64,000 nt of DNA from Sinohyriopsis cumingii (taxonomy: Eukaryota > Mollusca > Bivalvia > Unionida > Unionidae), in contig CM068842.1 of the NCBI GenBank assembly GCA_028554795.2, forward strand, positions 27,977,577 to 28,041,576. The letters are read 5' to 3'. The translations under genes and the position numbers were made by a program. Below the pieces are notes generated by a model. It did not search any database. It was not told where the DNA came from and saw only the letters and a program-made list of their open reading frames with translations. Every line of letters begins with the position of its first letter. Position 1 is the first letter of the stretch. Shown here one piece after another: positions 40,533 through 52,042 of the stretch.

Positions 40533-41445
40533 TTACGAATCGTGAGAAAACCGTTTTCGAAAATGGAGTTTCACCGTGACTTTTCCTTTGGTGAATGGAA
40601 TATTTTGTCCCAAATCTCCTTTTATAGTAATGTTGACCGTGTCCAAATATGACTTACTGACAGGCAAATAGTGAGGATGTACAAATTCGCGGTGGATGTG
40701 GTAAGTGTTTCCACCTTCCTCGTCAGTGTTCGTGGCAGAATCCACTTTGAAAGGAATGACACGCAGTAACGGTACGGAGGTGTGTCCCACCACGTTATAC
40801 TCCACCACATCGGAGTACACAAACATCAAATTCAGTCCTTGGTTCAGTTCTACCGGGGCACGAAATAACTTGCTAAAAGACTCGTTGTCGTAAACGATGG
40901 GTAATTCGCTTTTCTTCATCATGCTCATTCTCAGGTTCATGTCTCCGCCCAACATGTCATACAATTCAGGACAAAATAAAATGGTCAGGATTTTACTCCG
41001 TTCAAATTTCATCAAGAAGCGACGAGCTGGTTTGTGGTACTTCATGGTGACATTTTTGTTGACATGCTCCAAAGCTTTCAGAAACACGGCATTAAACCTG
41101 GAGGCTATGGTGCTGACCAAATGTTGACCACTAAAATAATAGGCTTGGAGAATGAACAAGTGATAGGTGGTGTACTTTTGTGTAAGGGTTTTCTTGTCAT
41201 ATTTGACATTGCTATCCATCCACTGTTGCATTTGCTCGTCATGAACTTCCACATCAAAAAAATTTTGATTGGGAAGGACATTGAGGACTTGGGTCGGGTG
41301 AATCATTTCTACTAAAGCCACTTCCCAATGGGCTTCGTGATCTAAGGGGATGGCCTGAGGTAATTTGGCACAACGTGTTCTTGGGAAACACCTCCATGGA
41401 ACTGTCACTGGGTAAAGTTAAGTAAAATTGGTTTTGGTGACTCAT
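40533..41445 (-). pseudogene. mCP: Penton-like minor capsid protein, frameshifted near N-terminus (copy B)
   Basis: The start (41443-41445) and first 26 codons match copy A. An 11-bp deletion near 41368 then shifts the frame. The remaining length stays open in the original frame to 40533. It also carries more amino-acid changes against A than its neighbours, in the FERSKIL..MLGGDM region. Confidence 0.88.
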
Positions 41446-41851
41446 AATTCCAGAGTTCTGTGGCTGTCCGAGGGGTTACTGGACGTCAGAGGCGTGTCTC
41501 CGTCTAAAATGGGGTTCTGGTTGTGATTGAAGTGGTGACTGGCACTGGCACTGGACACAAGGGGTTCCCGTTCGAGGTGAATTTCAGGGAGGGATTAGGA
41601 AGCAGGTAACCGATGCAACTGCTCAATAAAATGGTCCACAATTGTTTGTCTCCTTGTTGCAAACTCAAATTGGCGATGGCTGCCCCGATGACACAATACA
41701 CCACGAAGATTTGGCAGAAAAAGACGATTTGCGTTTTAGGCACACGTTCTCCACACCACACCCACAACGGTTGTTTTTGTAAATCTTGCACAGAAGAACT
41801 AGGTGAAGGAGGAGTGGTCGACGTAGCTGCGTCTGCTGTGTGAAAGGGCAT
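41442..41851 (-). pseudogene. YLLPNP membrane protein, frameshifted C-terminus (copy B)
   Basis: Both hydrophobic helices and the YLLPNP motif are intact. A 7-bp deletion near 41560 changes the last third and ends the frame at 41504, about 20 codons early. The part lost is a polar tail, so the membrane core may still be made. Confidence 0.72.
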
Positions 41852-41856
41852 GATGG

Positions 41857-42966
41857 TCACTTCTTTTTATAGTCGATGACTTGCGAAGCGTCGATCCAAG
41901 AATCAAAACTGGGTGGATATCCTTTCCAACGTACTTTGACTTCTTTGACACGTCCTTTGCCCACTTTACGGGTTCTGCGTTCGAGAATGCTTTCCATGTC
42001 ATACACGTTGTCTTCTTTTTTGGTGACACGTTGTAACTCGGGCAAATAAAACGTTCCTTTGAGCACTTCTCCGTTCATGTCTTCCAATTTATAGACGGCA
42101 GGATGACGGCCATGCACTCATCCAGTGACGCGAAACAATTCGGTCGTCCAGTTAGGTAAGTAACCTTTGTCGAAAGTGCGTTTGGTTTTGCCAATGCGCA
42201 CCCAATCTCCTACGGCCAACTCTCCACTTTTCTTGGGGACAGCCCTCGTCGGGGACGTACCAAACAGGCGCTCAAACACCAACACTTCGTTGTCGGGAGT
42301 CACGTCTTGCGGGGCACGTCCGATGCTTCGATGGTAAGATTGGTTGTACGGTTGCACCAGGTGCGGTAAGATGTCGATGTACTTCAGAGTGTGGTGATGC
42401 GTAAAATATTTCCACATGCGTTCTTTCAAAGTGCGTTGAAAACGTTCCACGATGCTGGTTTTGGTTTCGGGATTCTCGGTGGTAAAAAAATGAATGTCAC
42501 GTTTCTTTAATTCGTTTTGGAAAGCTTGGTTCAGAAATTCGGTGCCTTTGTCCGTTTGCCATCGAAGAGGGTGACGACCGCTTTGTTTCAACACCCGTTG
42601 CAGGGCTCGCACTAACTCGCTGCTCGATTTGGAAGTCAAGGGCACGACCCAGGCAAATTTGGAAAAGACGTCGATGACACAAAACAAATATTTGTAGCCA
42701 CGATTGTAGCTGGCCAAATGAGAGACATCGGCTAAATCGGCTTGCCATTGATGATCGATGCCTTCCACTCGGGTGCGACTTCTGGCAAACTTGCGTCGAA
42801 TGGGTTTGTGTAAAGTGTAGGTAGCTTGTTCTTGTAACCATCGTTGCACTTGAGGTAAACGGAGACTTTTCAGTCGCGTTTTGGCAGCACGATACAATTT
42901 TTGAACTCCTGCGTAACCTGCAGGATGGGAGGGATCGTAGTAAATGCTGGCTAAGACTTTTTCCAT
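41857..42966 (-). pseudogene. INT: Chromodomain integrase, nonsense before chromodomain (copy B)
   Basis: Same 369-codon layout as A. The TGA at 42118-42120 (CGA in A) lies after the rve core and catalytic D,D,E residues but before the chromodomain. A truncated product would keep catalysis motifs and lose the chromatin reader. The downstream part stays open to 41857. Confidence 0.92.
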
Positions 42967-42988
42967 TTTTTTTGTGTTGGTTGGTGTG

Positions 42989-43627
42989 TTAATAAGACAC
43001 CCACTCTTGGAGGATGCTACTCTTTTTCTCTTGGGGTATTTTCTTGGATTGCAATGCTTTGCGTGTGCGGCCAGCAATAGGTGTCGAAGAGGAAAAGGAT
43101 GTCTGAGCGGGGGATATCGGTTCTTGTTTCACTTCTGTCTTCACTTCTGTCTTCACTTTCTTTTTCTCTTGTGAGAAAGAAGGGGTGGCCATCATCTTTT
43201 TAATCCATCCAATTCTGGAGGTAGGTGGTGTTGTTAACTTGCGTACTTTTTCTGGTGGAGTTTGAATCCCTTCCTCTTCTTCTCCTTTTTCTGTCTTGGT
43301 CACGGGTACTGGTGGTACTGGTACTGGTACTGGTGATGGTGCTGGACTTTTCATCAAGGTCTTAAAATCTTTCAGAGTGGGTAGAGCTGTTTCGTCTAAA
43401 GCTTTCTGGTGAAAGAGTTGCAGTCGTTGCAAGAGTTGACCGTACTTTTGCGATTTTTCTGTTTCGGACAAATCTTGGCGATCCATCAAGGACTGCAATT
43501 CGTGTTGTAACTGGGACATCTCGCTCAAATGGGGATTGGGAGGTAAATGCGGGGTGTGTTGTTCTTGCCACCGATGGTATTCCATCCATCGTTTGTAAGG
43601 CACTAAAGCTAGTTTTCGTCCTTCCAT
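42989..43627 (-). CDS. LVPY-motif protein (212 aa), copy B
   Basis: As in copy A but with one Val-Pro dipeptide fewer in the PVPV tract (a GGTACT repeat contraction on the plus strand). ATG at 43625-43627. Confidence 0.7.
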   Translation of the reverse strand: MEGRKLALVPYKRWMEYHRWQEQHTPHLPPNPHLSEMSQLQHELQSLMDRQDLSETEKSQKYGQLLQRLQLFHQKALDETALPTLKDFKTLMKSPAPSPVPVPVPPVPVTKTEKGEEEEGIQTPPEKVRKLTTPPTSRIGWIKKMMATPSFSQEKKKVKTEVKTEVKQEPISPAQTSFSSSTPIAGRTRKALQSKKIPQEKKSSILQEWVSY

Positions 43628-43675
43628 GGGGTTGTCAGGGGTCGATTCTGAGATCTTGGAACTTCCGAGGCCTTT

Positions 43676-44062
43676 TTATCTTGCTCCCACCAGTCCTCCC
43701 AACATGGTTCCCAAGACTCCTTTCAGTATGGGGCCTAACAAGAGAGGTAAAATACCTCCACGTTGCACTAACATCTTCATTTTTTGACGAATGGGAATTT
43801 TCTTTTGAACCATTTGGCGAAGAACGTGACGATGTTTGCCTAAGCATTGTTTCTGGTGTTTGGACAAAGGGATCGTGCCTTTCAAAACGTTCAAACAACA
43901 TTCGCACACGGTATCGATGACCACTTTGGAGGCTGTTTGAATGAGTTTTTTTCGTAGGGGTGGAGAAGCTTTGGACAGGACAGATAACATGTCCCCATGT
44001 TTGGCTAAACGTGGTGGCAGTCCTTTCCTTTTCTTTCCTTGGGGTTTTCTGTAGGGTGACAT
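43676..44062 (-). CDS. ECCLNVLKG-motif protein (128 aa), copy B
   Basis: Near-identical to 12731-13117. ATG at 44060-44062. Confidence 0.75.
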   Translation of the reverse strand: MSPYRKPQGKKRKGLPPRLAKHGDMLSVLSKASPPLRKKLIQTASKVVIDTVCECCLNVLKGTIPLSKHQKQCLGKHRHVLRQMVQKKIPIRQKMKMLVQRGGILPLLLGPILKGVLGTMLGGLVGAR

Positions 44063-44120
44063 CTTTGAGTCTTCAGGAGCACCAAAAAACACTGATACCC
44101 GACTTGGTCACAGGCCTTTT

Positions 44121-45041
44121 TTATACTGGAACGCGTCGCCACTGATTGTCTTTACGTCGTATTAGTTTGAGGACAGGCATGACACGTCGTGCAGGGGTAC
44201 GTAACGGACTAAATCGAGCCAGTTCTTGCTTGGACAAATCCAGTAAACTTTGTAACATGCCATATCTTTCTTGAACTTTGATTTTGGGAGAAGGTACTTT
44301 GTGAGCAGCAGCTACTGCCACTAAATTGGAAGGTCCTGCCACTGGGGAAGTTCTTTTGGGGGTCATCAACGGAGAAGTTCTTGGTGTGATCAACGTCTCC
44401 AAGTACTCTTCAGTTCTGGGTGTCATTAACGGAGAAGTGGACAAACGTGAGGCTGCCGAAGACGCAGTCACCGCCGTGGCAGGTCGTGGTTTGCGAGTGT
44501 AAGGTTGCGTCCTGTCCGAAGTGCCTCTCTTGCGACTAGTTTTCTGTGGACTTTTCTTTTTCTGGGGGCTTCTTTTCTTTTTCCGGGGTGGTGGTGGTGT
44601 CTGGTCAGAGGAGGGTCCTGCCACTGGAGAAGTTCTCCTTGGGGACCTGGTCTTTTTCTTCTTGGGGCTTCGTTGGAGTTTTGTCTTGGGTATAACTTTG
44701 GGGGCATTAGGATCCCATCTTAAGAGTGAGCGAATGATGACCTCTCCTAGAGTACCGCTCCCTCCAGGTTTCAAAATGATTTGTTTTTTGGTTTGAGTGT
44801 CGATGCGGGGATCGGCCAGTTGGACCAAAGCGACTTTGTTTCGATCAAAAAAGCGTTTGGTTTGATGAGGAATCTGAATGATTCCTTGGAGTAATCGACG
44901 TGCCGTCACCGTGAACCATCGTAAGACTTCTTTGAGACTAGCTTCTAAGACACGAGCTCGTGTTTGTGGATTTTTTTCTCGACTGATGCCATACAAGGCA
45001 CGAATCAATTTGACGGGAAGATGCGACTGAAGGGACGTCAT
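44121..45041 (-). CDS. Large paralogue of the 128-aa protein, full length (306 aa)
   Basis: Retains the 24 residues missing in A, including SLKEVLRWFTVTARRLLQGI. These align with the KEVIDTVCECCLNVLKG.I core of the 128-aa neighbour. Basic Ser/Pro-rich tail as in A. Its TATA position reads TTTAAAAA. Confidence 0.72.
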   Translation of the reverse strand: MTSLQSHLPVKLIRALYGISREKNPQTRARVLEASLKEVLRWFTVTARRLLQGIIQIPHQTKRFFDRNKVALVQLADPRIDTQTKKQIILKPGGSGTLGEVIIRSLLRWDPNAPKVIPKTKLQRSPKKKKTRSPRRTSPVAGPSSDQTPPPPRKKKRSPQKKKSPQKTSRKRGTSDRTQPYTRKPRPATAVTASSAASRLSTSPLMTPRTEEYLETLITPRTSPLMTPKRTSPVAGPSNLVAVAAAHKVPSPKIKVQERYGMLQSLLDLSKQELARFSPLRTPARRVMPVLKLIRRKDNQWRRVPV

Positions 45042-45094
45042 GTTCGCACTGTGTGAGACAGACGAAAAAGGGTCTGAGGTTTTTAAAGATTTTT

Positions 45095-45838
45095 TTATGG
45101 GGAGTGAAATGAAGTCGAGGACGGAGACGTGTACAGGACAGGCCCTCCGTCTTGGCACCAGTGGTGAAACAAGTGGGTACGAAATCGCAAATCCTCGGGA
45201 GTCGTAGGTTTCAAATCGACGAGTAAATAGGCGTGTGGCGTTTGAGTGGCATCGTCGTACGCCTGAGTCAGCCAAGGCGTTCCTAACTGTTTGGCTAAGA
45301 CTTGCACTTGGGATTTATCTCGAGGGCTTTTAAACAAGACCACGTAATGCGCATTGAGACTGATGGTGCGATGGGCTTTAGTTTGTTGAAACAAATTTTG
45401 GGTGATGTAAACGACACTGGCATTACGGTGATGCCCTTTGCGCGTGAACCACAGTTTAATTTCTTCTTCGTCTTCTCCTAACATGTCGTCGAAAATGACC
45501 AAATGGGTTTGACGGGAGTCAGAGACGATGCCGTCGTCTTCTTTCGGAATGCCTTCCACAAACACGATGGAATCGCCTTGACTTTCTCGCAAGAGGCTGT
45601 ACGCCGATTGCCACTCTTTGTAACACCACACGATCCGTTGAGGGGGTCGATCGATCGAATGATGTTTATGTTCGATCAAACGTTTGACGAATTCAGTTTT
45701 GCCAGAACCGCTAGGTCCAGCAATGAGCATGTTAAAGGGATGGCGAAGATACAAAGCCTCCCAACTGGCACGATCTAAGTGTTCGTCAATGACTTTGACA
45801 GTAGAGGAAGAGGGAGCAGAGACAGTAGAGGTAGCCAT
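45095..45838 (-). CDS. ATP: Packaging ATPase (247 aa), copy B
   Basis: Walker A GPSGSGKT and Walker B HLVIFDDML present. A handful of substitutions against A. ATG at 45836-45838. Confidence 0.93.
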   Translation of the reverse strand: MATSTVSAPSSSTVKVIDEHLDRASWEALYLRHPFNMLIAGPSGSGKTEFVKRLIEHKHHSIDRPPQRIVWCYKEWQSAYSLLRESQGDSIVFVEGIPKEDDGIVSDSRQTHLVIFDDMLGEDEEEIKLWFTRKGHHRNASVVYITQNLFQQTKAHRTISLNAHYVVLFKSPRDKSQVQVLAKQLGTPWLTQAYDDATQTPHAYLLVDLKPTTPEDLRFRTHLFHHWCQDGGPVLYTSPSSTSFHSP

Positions 45839-46030
45839 GGTGTGAGGAATGTCACTTGTGACACGAAAAAACAAACAAGACAAGAGTTTATATACTTTTT
45901 CAGAACACGTTTATTGAATGTTTTTTTTCAAACATGAATACGAAAGACAAAAATACATAAAAGCCAAAGGCTTAAGTACAAGAATAAAAGGCACATGAAC
46001 GTGGAATAAAAAACAAGTGTCTGTACAACA

Positions 46031-46333
46031 ACCACATGTTTTGGGTAAAGTTCTAACCAGTTCTATAGTAGGGGGTAAGGTCACACAAGTGTCCTCCCGA
46101 AAGGGTCTTTCAGGCCTGTCCACGACAGTCCTGTCCTGGGTGACGGGTTCTTCTGGCACCGTCACTAACACAGGTCGAAAAGTAACTTTTTTCCTTGAAT
46201 AACTCTCGTGCATACTGGGCCACCTCTTGTGTCCAAGCCTCAAAACCCTGGTCTCGGTGATGTCCAACATTTGACTCCTAAGCAATCTGGTTTCTTCTTC
46301 GTCAAGGACATGGTAAGTTCCTTCAATGAACAA
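46031..46333 (-). CDS. Small open frame downstream of PolB (copy B), uncertain
   Basis: Counterpart of 15042-15311. The conserved part ends near 46070, and a one-base difference lets this frame continue to 45911 in B. The first ATG is at 46268-46270. Low confidence as a gene. Confidence 0.3.
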
Positions 46334-46337
46334 TGAA

Positions 46338-49300
46338 CTATTGGTCTTGGACGTTGTCCCTTTTTATATGCTGACCAATATCGATGTGACCGTACGGCAA
46401 CGTAAAGTGATTGGGAAGTCTCACTCGCTTCTGGTACACGATTTGATAGATTCTTTCCAGGGGCCGACTGACGATGTGGTGAGTGGGTAAACGTACAATC
46501 TTGTTCGGTTGATAAGTGGTCACTTTAAAGTTTCCATCCTCTCCCGATTGCAAGGCTTCTTTCAATACCTCAAAGTTGACCACTCGACTGGTACGATGAT
46601 TCAGAGTCAGTCCTTTCACTTTGCACGTCGTGTGTACTTCTCCTTTTTTGTCCCGGTATTCGTAGCCGTAATTTTTGGGACCACCACTGACGAAACTTAG
46701 AATCTTGTCGTCGGGATGCTCGTCTGTCCAGGCTCCTAAACGGTCTCCTTCGATGTCAGGGTGCTGTTGAATCGGGTGATGGATGTAAAGGCAACTGTCC
46801 GTGTCAAAGTACAGGACGCGTTTTTCTAACAGTTCTAAAGCTTCGTACAATTTTAAGCGAGCATGAGCTGTCACGTAAGCCGCAATGATGACATTTCCAA
46901 AAGGGTCGTCTTGTACAAAGTCCAGATCTTCTTCGTAATTGACCAAGATCAAATCCTCTCGAACGACGTCCACGTGTTTCATGTATTTGGTTTTGTCGTG
47001 AATCATCTGGAAGTAGCGGGAAGGTTCTGTCAAATATTCCGTCTTGGGTAAACACGGTCGTTGTGCCATTTTACCCCACAAGCAATTTAACATCACTTTG
47101 GCAAACGATCGCCTGCCTTCGTTTTTTCGATGTGGTCTAAAGAGATGCCTTCTTGTGCGTAGTATTTCTCTTTGAATTGTATTTGGTCTTCGGGAGTGTG
47201 ACACCAGGAAGGATAGCCGCTGGCTTCTTGTTTCAGTTTCAAAAAGGCATCCACGTAGTCGGCGAAAATGCCTTTCTGAGTAGGGTCACCCTTGTGGTAC
47301 TGTTGTGTCTTGGGAAAGTGGCAAATTTCGTACACTTCTAACAGTTGGTATCCCATGTCCAGAGCTTTGAACAATTCCACGCTGACCCAGGTTCCCGTCA
47401 AGGCACGTTCTTCCTGGCTGTGATGGCAAGGTTGGTCCTGGTTGCACGTTTCGGCACAAGTATGGCACAAAGGAAACATCAGTTTGCCTTGACAATGGTG
47501 AGGTAAGACGGGATGGTATAGGTTCGTGGGAGGCAAAACTTTACACTTGATCAAGCCTTCGTATTGTCGAATGTTTTTCAGGTCGATGTGTTCCGTCAGC
47601 AATTGCGGGTGCCCTACAGGAAAGCGACAATATTTGCACACGTAGGGATACAGCGAACACACGTCCAAGTATTTGATTTCTTCTCCTTTCTCTTCGTCGG
47701 CTTGGTACAGCAAACAGGTGGCATTGGTCCTTCCTCCGTACAAACTATCCCTCGGGTTCAGCGGGTCCATGAACTGGTAACTTTCCACGAGGCGTTTAAA
47801 CTCGGGATCGGTTTTCAAACGGTGATCGTACTCGTGTTCCCACATTTCCACCACTTGGTATCCTTGCTGTTCTAACTTTAGGCGTCGCTGACAAGTGTCC
47901 TGGTACAAGTCTTCCATGGTTCGTTGCAAAAACTGATTTTTAGTGTCACGGTCAGGGTAACAGATGGGACATCCGTGAAATAAGCAACCGTTAAACTCGT
48001 ACACGATCTTGGGGTTTTCTAAGTCCCAGCCATCTACCGAATACGTTCCGATGGTCTTTTCGCCTCCTCCGTTGCGGGCATGCTGAATCCATTTGTCTTC
48101 CTTGTCGCACAAGTAATGTAACCAACGTAGGGCTTTGACCGAGTATTGACGCTTGACATAGTGGGTCGTTTGAGGGCTGATGACAGCCACGGTGTTTTCA
48201 GGCATGAATCGTTGGCGGTACACTAAGGAACACGCTTTGGCAATGGTGCAAGCTTCTTTCAAAGGATCGACCCCTCCGTGTTCCATGAACAGTTCTCGAA
48301 ATTTTCCACAGCAACGTCGTAAAATGTCCACGTCGGAACGACAATACTTTAACATTTCTTCCTGAAAGTCGAAGGGGTCAGAGGCATGAGCCTGGTACCA
48401 AGAGTAGAAAGCCTCTCGTTGTTCGGTACGCATGTTGTCGGGATCGTAATAGTGAGCCTCAGGTAAATGGGGTAGAACGGCATGTTGATTGGCTTCCGTA
48501 TTGAAAAAGTGTGGAAAGTAGCCTTTAGCCATTTCTGTCATTCCAAACGTTTTAGGCATTCGACTCAAAGGCATGGCCAAGTAACTCATCGAATCTTTAA
48601 ACTGTACTTGTCCCACTTGGATGAAAATGATTTTGGCTCCGTTCAAAGTGACTTTAGGACGTTCGGTGCCATGTTCCGTATAGTATCTGAGAAGAAACTG
48701 TCCATCGTATCCGGAGAAATTGTGAGCCATCACCGTGGCATGACGATGACAATCTCCGTAACGTTCGATGTCCTCTTTGCTCCATGTCTTGTCGATGGAG
48801 TCTGAGACCCATTGGGCAAAATCGGCTAACGTGTTTGGTCCTCGAAAGATTTTTTCACGTCCTCCAGGAATCTTGCTGCAGTGAGGGCAATGACTGAGGA
48901 TAGGTTCTTGAATGCACTTCTCGCACGCTCGATGAGCCACGCAGAAATTAGGAATGTGAATGCCGGTCTCTTGCATGCATTCGAAATCGAAAAAGATGAA
49001 ATTGCCTTTCTTCTTGTGACCGTCCTCTTTCTCTGGTGGGGGTTGGTATTTTTGCACGTAACATTCGTGTTCCAAGTCCACGATGTGGTGACAAATGTGA
49101 CATTTTTTCTTTCCTCGACATACGTGTGCCTTGGTACTATTGGTACGTATGCCTTGTCCACACGTAGGGCACAATCTCAGGAGTTGACAAGCACATTTCT
49201 TCTGTGAACCTTGCGTTTTCAAATGTTGCTGGTAACAGGTAGGGCTGACAAACGTGCGCAGACAAGTTGAACAAGGCACTGGTTCTTCGCTCAGACAGGG

Positions 49301-50400
49301 TGGAGAGGCCAAACATCCTGGGCATTTCCATCCACAAGACTTGTGTTGCTCTCGATTGTTATAACATAATCACATTTCTCACAATAATAACTGTATCCCA
49401 GGAATCCAGTGATACTGGTAATGGTATCGAAATGTTCATCGTGATAATAGACATGAATGTATTTTCCGTCCTTAAAATCTTGGCCTCGAAACAACAGAGT
49501 TCCACGCATTTCTTGAGGGTGCACTTTCAAGGTGTAGCGTGGAGCTAGGGCATCTTGCAATTTTTGCATCTCAGGAATGCCACAGGGTGTGTCTTTGGAC
49601 AGTCCGGCTTGTTGTAACAGGAGTTCTGCTTGATTTCGTTGTTTGGCTCGATCGGATTGTTGAATAGTTTTCCAGGTTCTTTTCCATTCTACCGTGTCGT
49701 TCTTGTTGGCATAGGTTCGTCCCAACACGATGGCACGGGCTAAACACATCTGGTCTTGAGGGTTGTGAATTCGGACGAGACTTGTTTTGGTGTTGCGAAG
49801 GTTGTCCACCAATAACATCTTTTTGCGTCCTGTCCCTTGAGGAAGAGAGACGTGGGCCATTTTCAGTGTGGCTTTACCATCGGTGATGTCAAACTGGTCA
49901 TTAGATTGTTGTACGTGTTGAATCTTGTCCATGATTTTGGAAGGGGTTAGTTCTGCGGGTCTGCTAAACTCGATCCAAACAAGGGATTTCAAATCGTCGT
50001 GATCTATGGATAGTGTCAAGCGATCGTCTTCTTTGGGTTGACATTGTCGCTTGAGTGCGGTGAGCAAAGAATCCCACATCTCGGTGATAAACCCTTCTGC
50101 TTTCTCCAAGGGTACGTCGGCCTTGAAATCTTTAAACTTCACCGTGTAGGTGTAAGCCGTGGTTCTAAATTTTCTAGAGGAGCGCTTTTCCGTCTCTCGA
50201 ATGGAATAGTACTTTTCAGGGTTGACTAAGGGTGGTGAACCTGGTTTAGAGGGTTCGGATTCTGGTTCACTCATGTCCTCTTCAAAATCACTGGCATGAA
50301 TTTGTGTCAAGATTTCAGCCCTGGTACGAGGCGATAGATCACGTTTCTGCCTCTTACTTTCTTCTTCTTCTTTCTTCTCGAATGAATAGGATCGTTTCAT
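46338..50400 (-). pseudogene. POLB: Protein-primed DNA polymerase B with two single-base frameshifts (copy B)
   Basis: Same architecture as copy A, and residue 903 is intact here (GAA). One base is lost in a TAACC run near 49361-49367, in the zinc-binding region. One base is lost from a seven-T run near 47121-47127, just before motif B. Exonuclease motifs and motif A lie in the middle frame, motifs B and C in the last. The final residues also differ from A after a common FTLPYGH block. Confidence 0.94.
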
Positions 50401-50446
50401 CTTGAGTGCAAAACGTCAAATGACTCAAGTTCAAACACCATAGACT

Positions 50447-50480
50447 AATTTATAGTCATGGCAAACCAGCGTATATAAAA
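50447..50480. promoter_or_regulatory. Divergent PolB/CCHC promoter (copy B)
   Basis: Both TATA boxes (50447-50454 minus, 50472-50480 plus) are identical to copy A. Confidence 0.75.
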
Positions 50481-50533
50481 AGGGTGTGTCTTGTCCTTTC
50501 ACTATTCATTTCACTCTCAAACCGAGGAGAACG

Positions 50534-50978
50534 ATGGAAGAGACTAGCCAAATCGAACGTTTCGTCAGAGCTTTGGGAGGGGTCATTAGAAAATTCTCTT
50601 CAGACCAGCCAACAGACTACTCTCCTTCCTTTCGAGATAAGAGTCAGGATACTTGCTATATCTGTCAGAAGAAAGGGCATTGGTCTTCAGAGTGTCCAGA
50701 CCGTCAAAAAAGAAAAAAAAACAGGGGCTAAAAAAGACAAAAGTCAAGATACCTGCTATTATTGTAAAGAAAAAGGACACTGGTCTCCAGATTGCCCAAA
50801 AAAGAAACAAGAGGAGTCAGAAGAAAAGAAGGATTCTTCAGAAGAAGAGAGGGATTCTTCGGAAGAAGAGAGGGATTCTTCGAAAGAAGAGAGGGATTCT
50901 TCAGAGGAAGAAAGAAGACAATTCTATTTAAAAGAAGCAAAGAAACAGGAGAAGAAATTCAAAAAACAGAGAGACTAA
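50534..50978 (+). pseudogene. Two-knuckle CCHC protein, frame broken at poly-A run (copy B)
   Basis: The first knuckle is in the frame opened by the ATG at 50534, which ends at 50731 after the poly-A run. The second knuckle and acidic repeats lie in another frame ending at 50978. The run has nine A after the G (ten in copy A), and neither length joins the two parts. The acidic tail is about ten codons shorter than in A. Confidence 0.65.
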
Positions 50979-51221
50979 ACAAGGAGAAAGAAGAAGTCAA
51001 TGAACTTTTAATTAAAGTGTTGTGCTGTGAATTGGATTGTAAAAAATGGATAAAAGAATACATGAATGATATAAGGTAAGTGTCTTTGAGTTTTGATTTT
51101 AAAATAAGAAGCTACACTCACGCACTCATACACAGACACGTACTATAAGGGTAAAATGGGTGGGGTTTATTTTTGAGTTACTGGCAAATTGAAATTGTAT
51201 TTCTTTTCGAGAAATGTGGGT

Positions 51222-51237
51222 GGCCCTGAAAAGGGCC
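51222..51237 (-). terminator. Histone-type 3' stem-loop after SL4 (copy B)
   Basis: GGCCCTTTTCAGGGCC then ACCCA then CTCGAAAAGAAATAC, 25 nt past the ancestral SL4 stop position. Confidence 0.85.
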
Positions 51238-51262
51238 TTTTTATTTTGGTGTAGGGGTGAGT

Positions 51263-51823
51263 TTAACCAATCAACTTTAACTGCCTTAAGCCTTTGCCAC
51301 GGCCAAGGCCTACTTCTGATGATTGGGTTGAAATCACTAAGGGTGGTACGATAGGCTTAGTCACAGGGTTGGCGTGTTTAGCTCGGGAAGGTCATATTCT
51401 CTTCGGTCGTGATAAAGAAGTCTGATACATTTGTTTCAGACTTCTTAACTCCGCTAAAATGTCCAACAGTACCGTAGCCGTTTGATTTTCACCCTCTTGT
51501 TTCTTTGCTGCTACTTCTTCTTGCTGTTGTTGCTGTTGTTTTTTTCTTACCTCTTCTTGTTGCTGTTGCTGTTGCTGTAGGAGAAAAGCTTGTTCCGCTT
51601 CCTTTTGTCGTTGCATAAATTTCTCCAATTCTTCTTTCTGTCTCTGTCTAAAATTCTCCACTTGCGGTAATGAAGAAGGTAACGAAGGTTCCGGAACAAA
51701 TTCTTGCGAGGTAAGAAAATCCACAAAATCCCAATTCACCTCTTCTGAAAGTAAGTCCGGGTTCCCTTGGGCAGTCTCCCCTGCTGGTGCACCCCAATGG
51801 ATCGTTTTCTGAGTTTCCGTCAT
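51263..51823 (-). pseudogene. SL4 polyQ coiled-coil protein, truncated by stop (copy B)
   Basis: CGA to TGA at 51392-51394 removes the last 43 residues of the 186-codon frame. The coiled coil, glutamine tracts and second helix are kept. The stop also places the stem-loop about 155 nt away instead of 25. Confidence 0.72.
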
Positions 51824-51884
51824 GTTGAATCACTGTCGCATAGATTGACTGCACACAAGCGCTAACGAATCTATATAGACCACG

Positions 51885-51892
51885 TGACGTCA
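51885..51892. promoter_or_regulatory. CRE palindrome TGACGTCA between SL4 and SL5 (copy B)
   Basis: Conserved with 20922-20929. Here it is extended to CACGTGACGTCA, adding an E-box-like CACGTG. Confidence 0.6.
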
Positions 51893-52042
51893 CAGACTTC
51901 TCTCTTCGGATTGGATGCGAGCTGACTGAATTTTGTAACGCGTGTTCGGATTGGTGAATGAATTCAATCCGTTTCAATCCTTCCTGTACCTATAAATAAG
52001 CGCAGTTCACTGCATTGATTCACCTATTCTCGTCGCTTCAAG

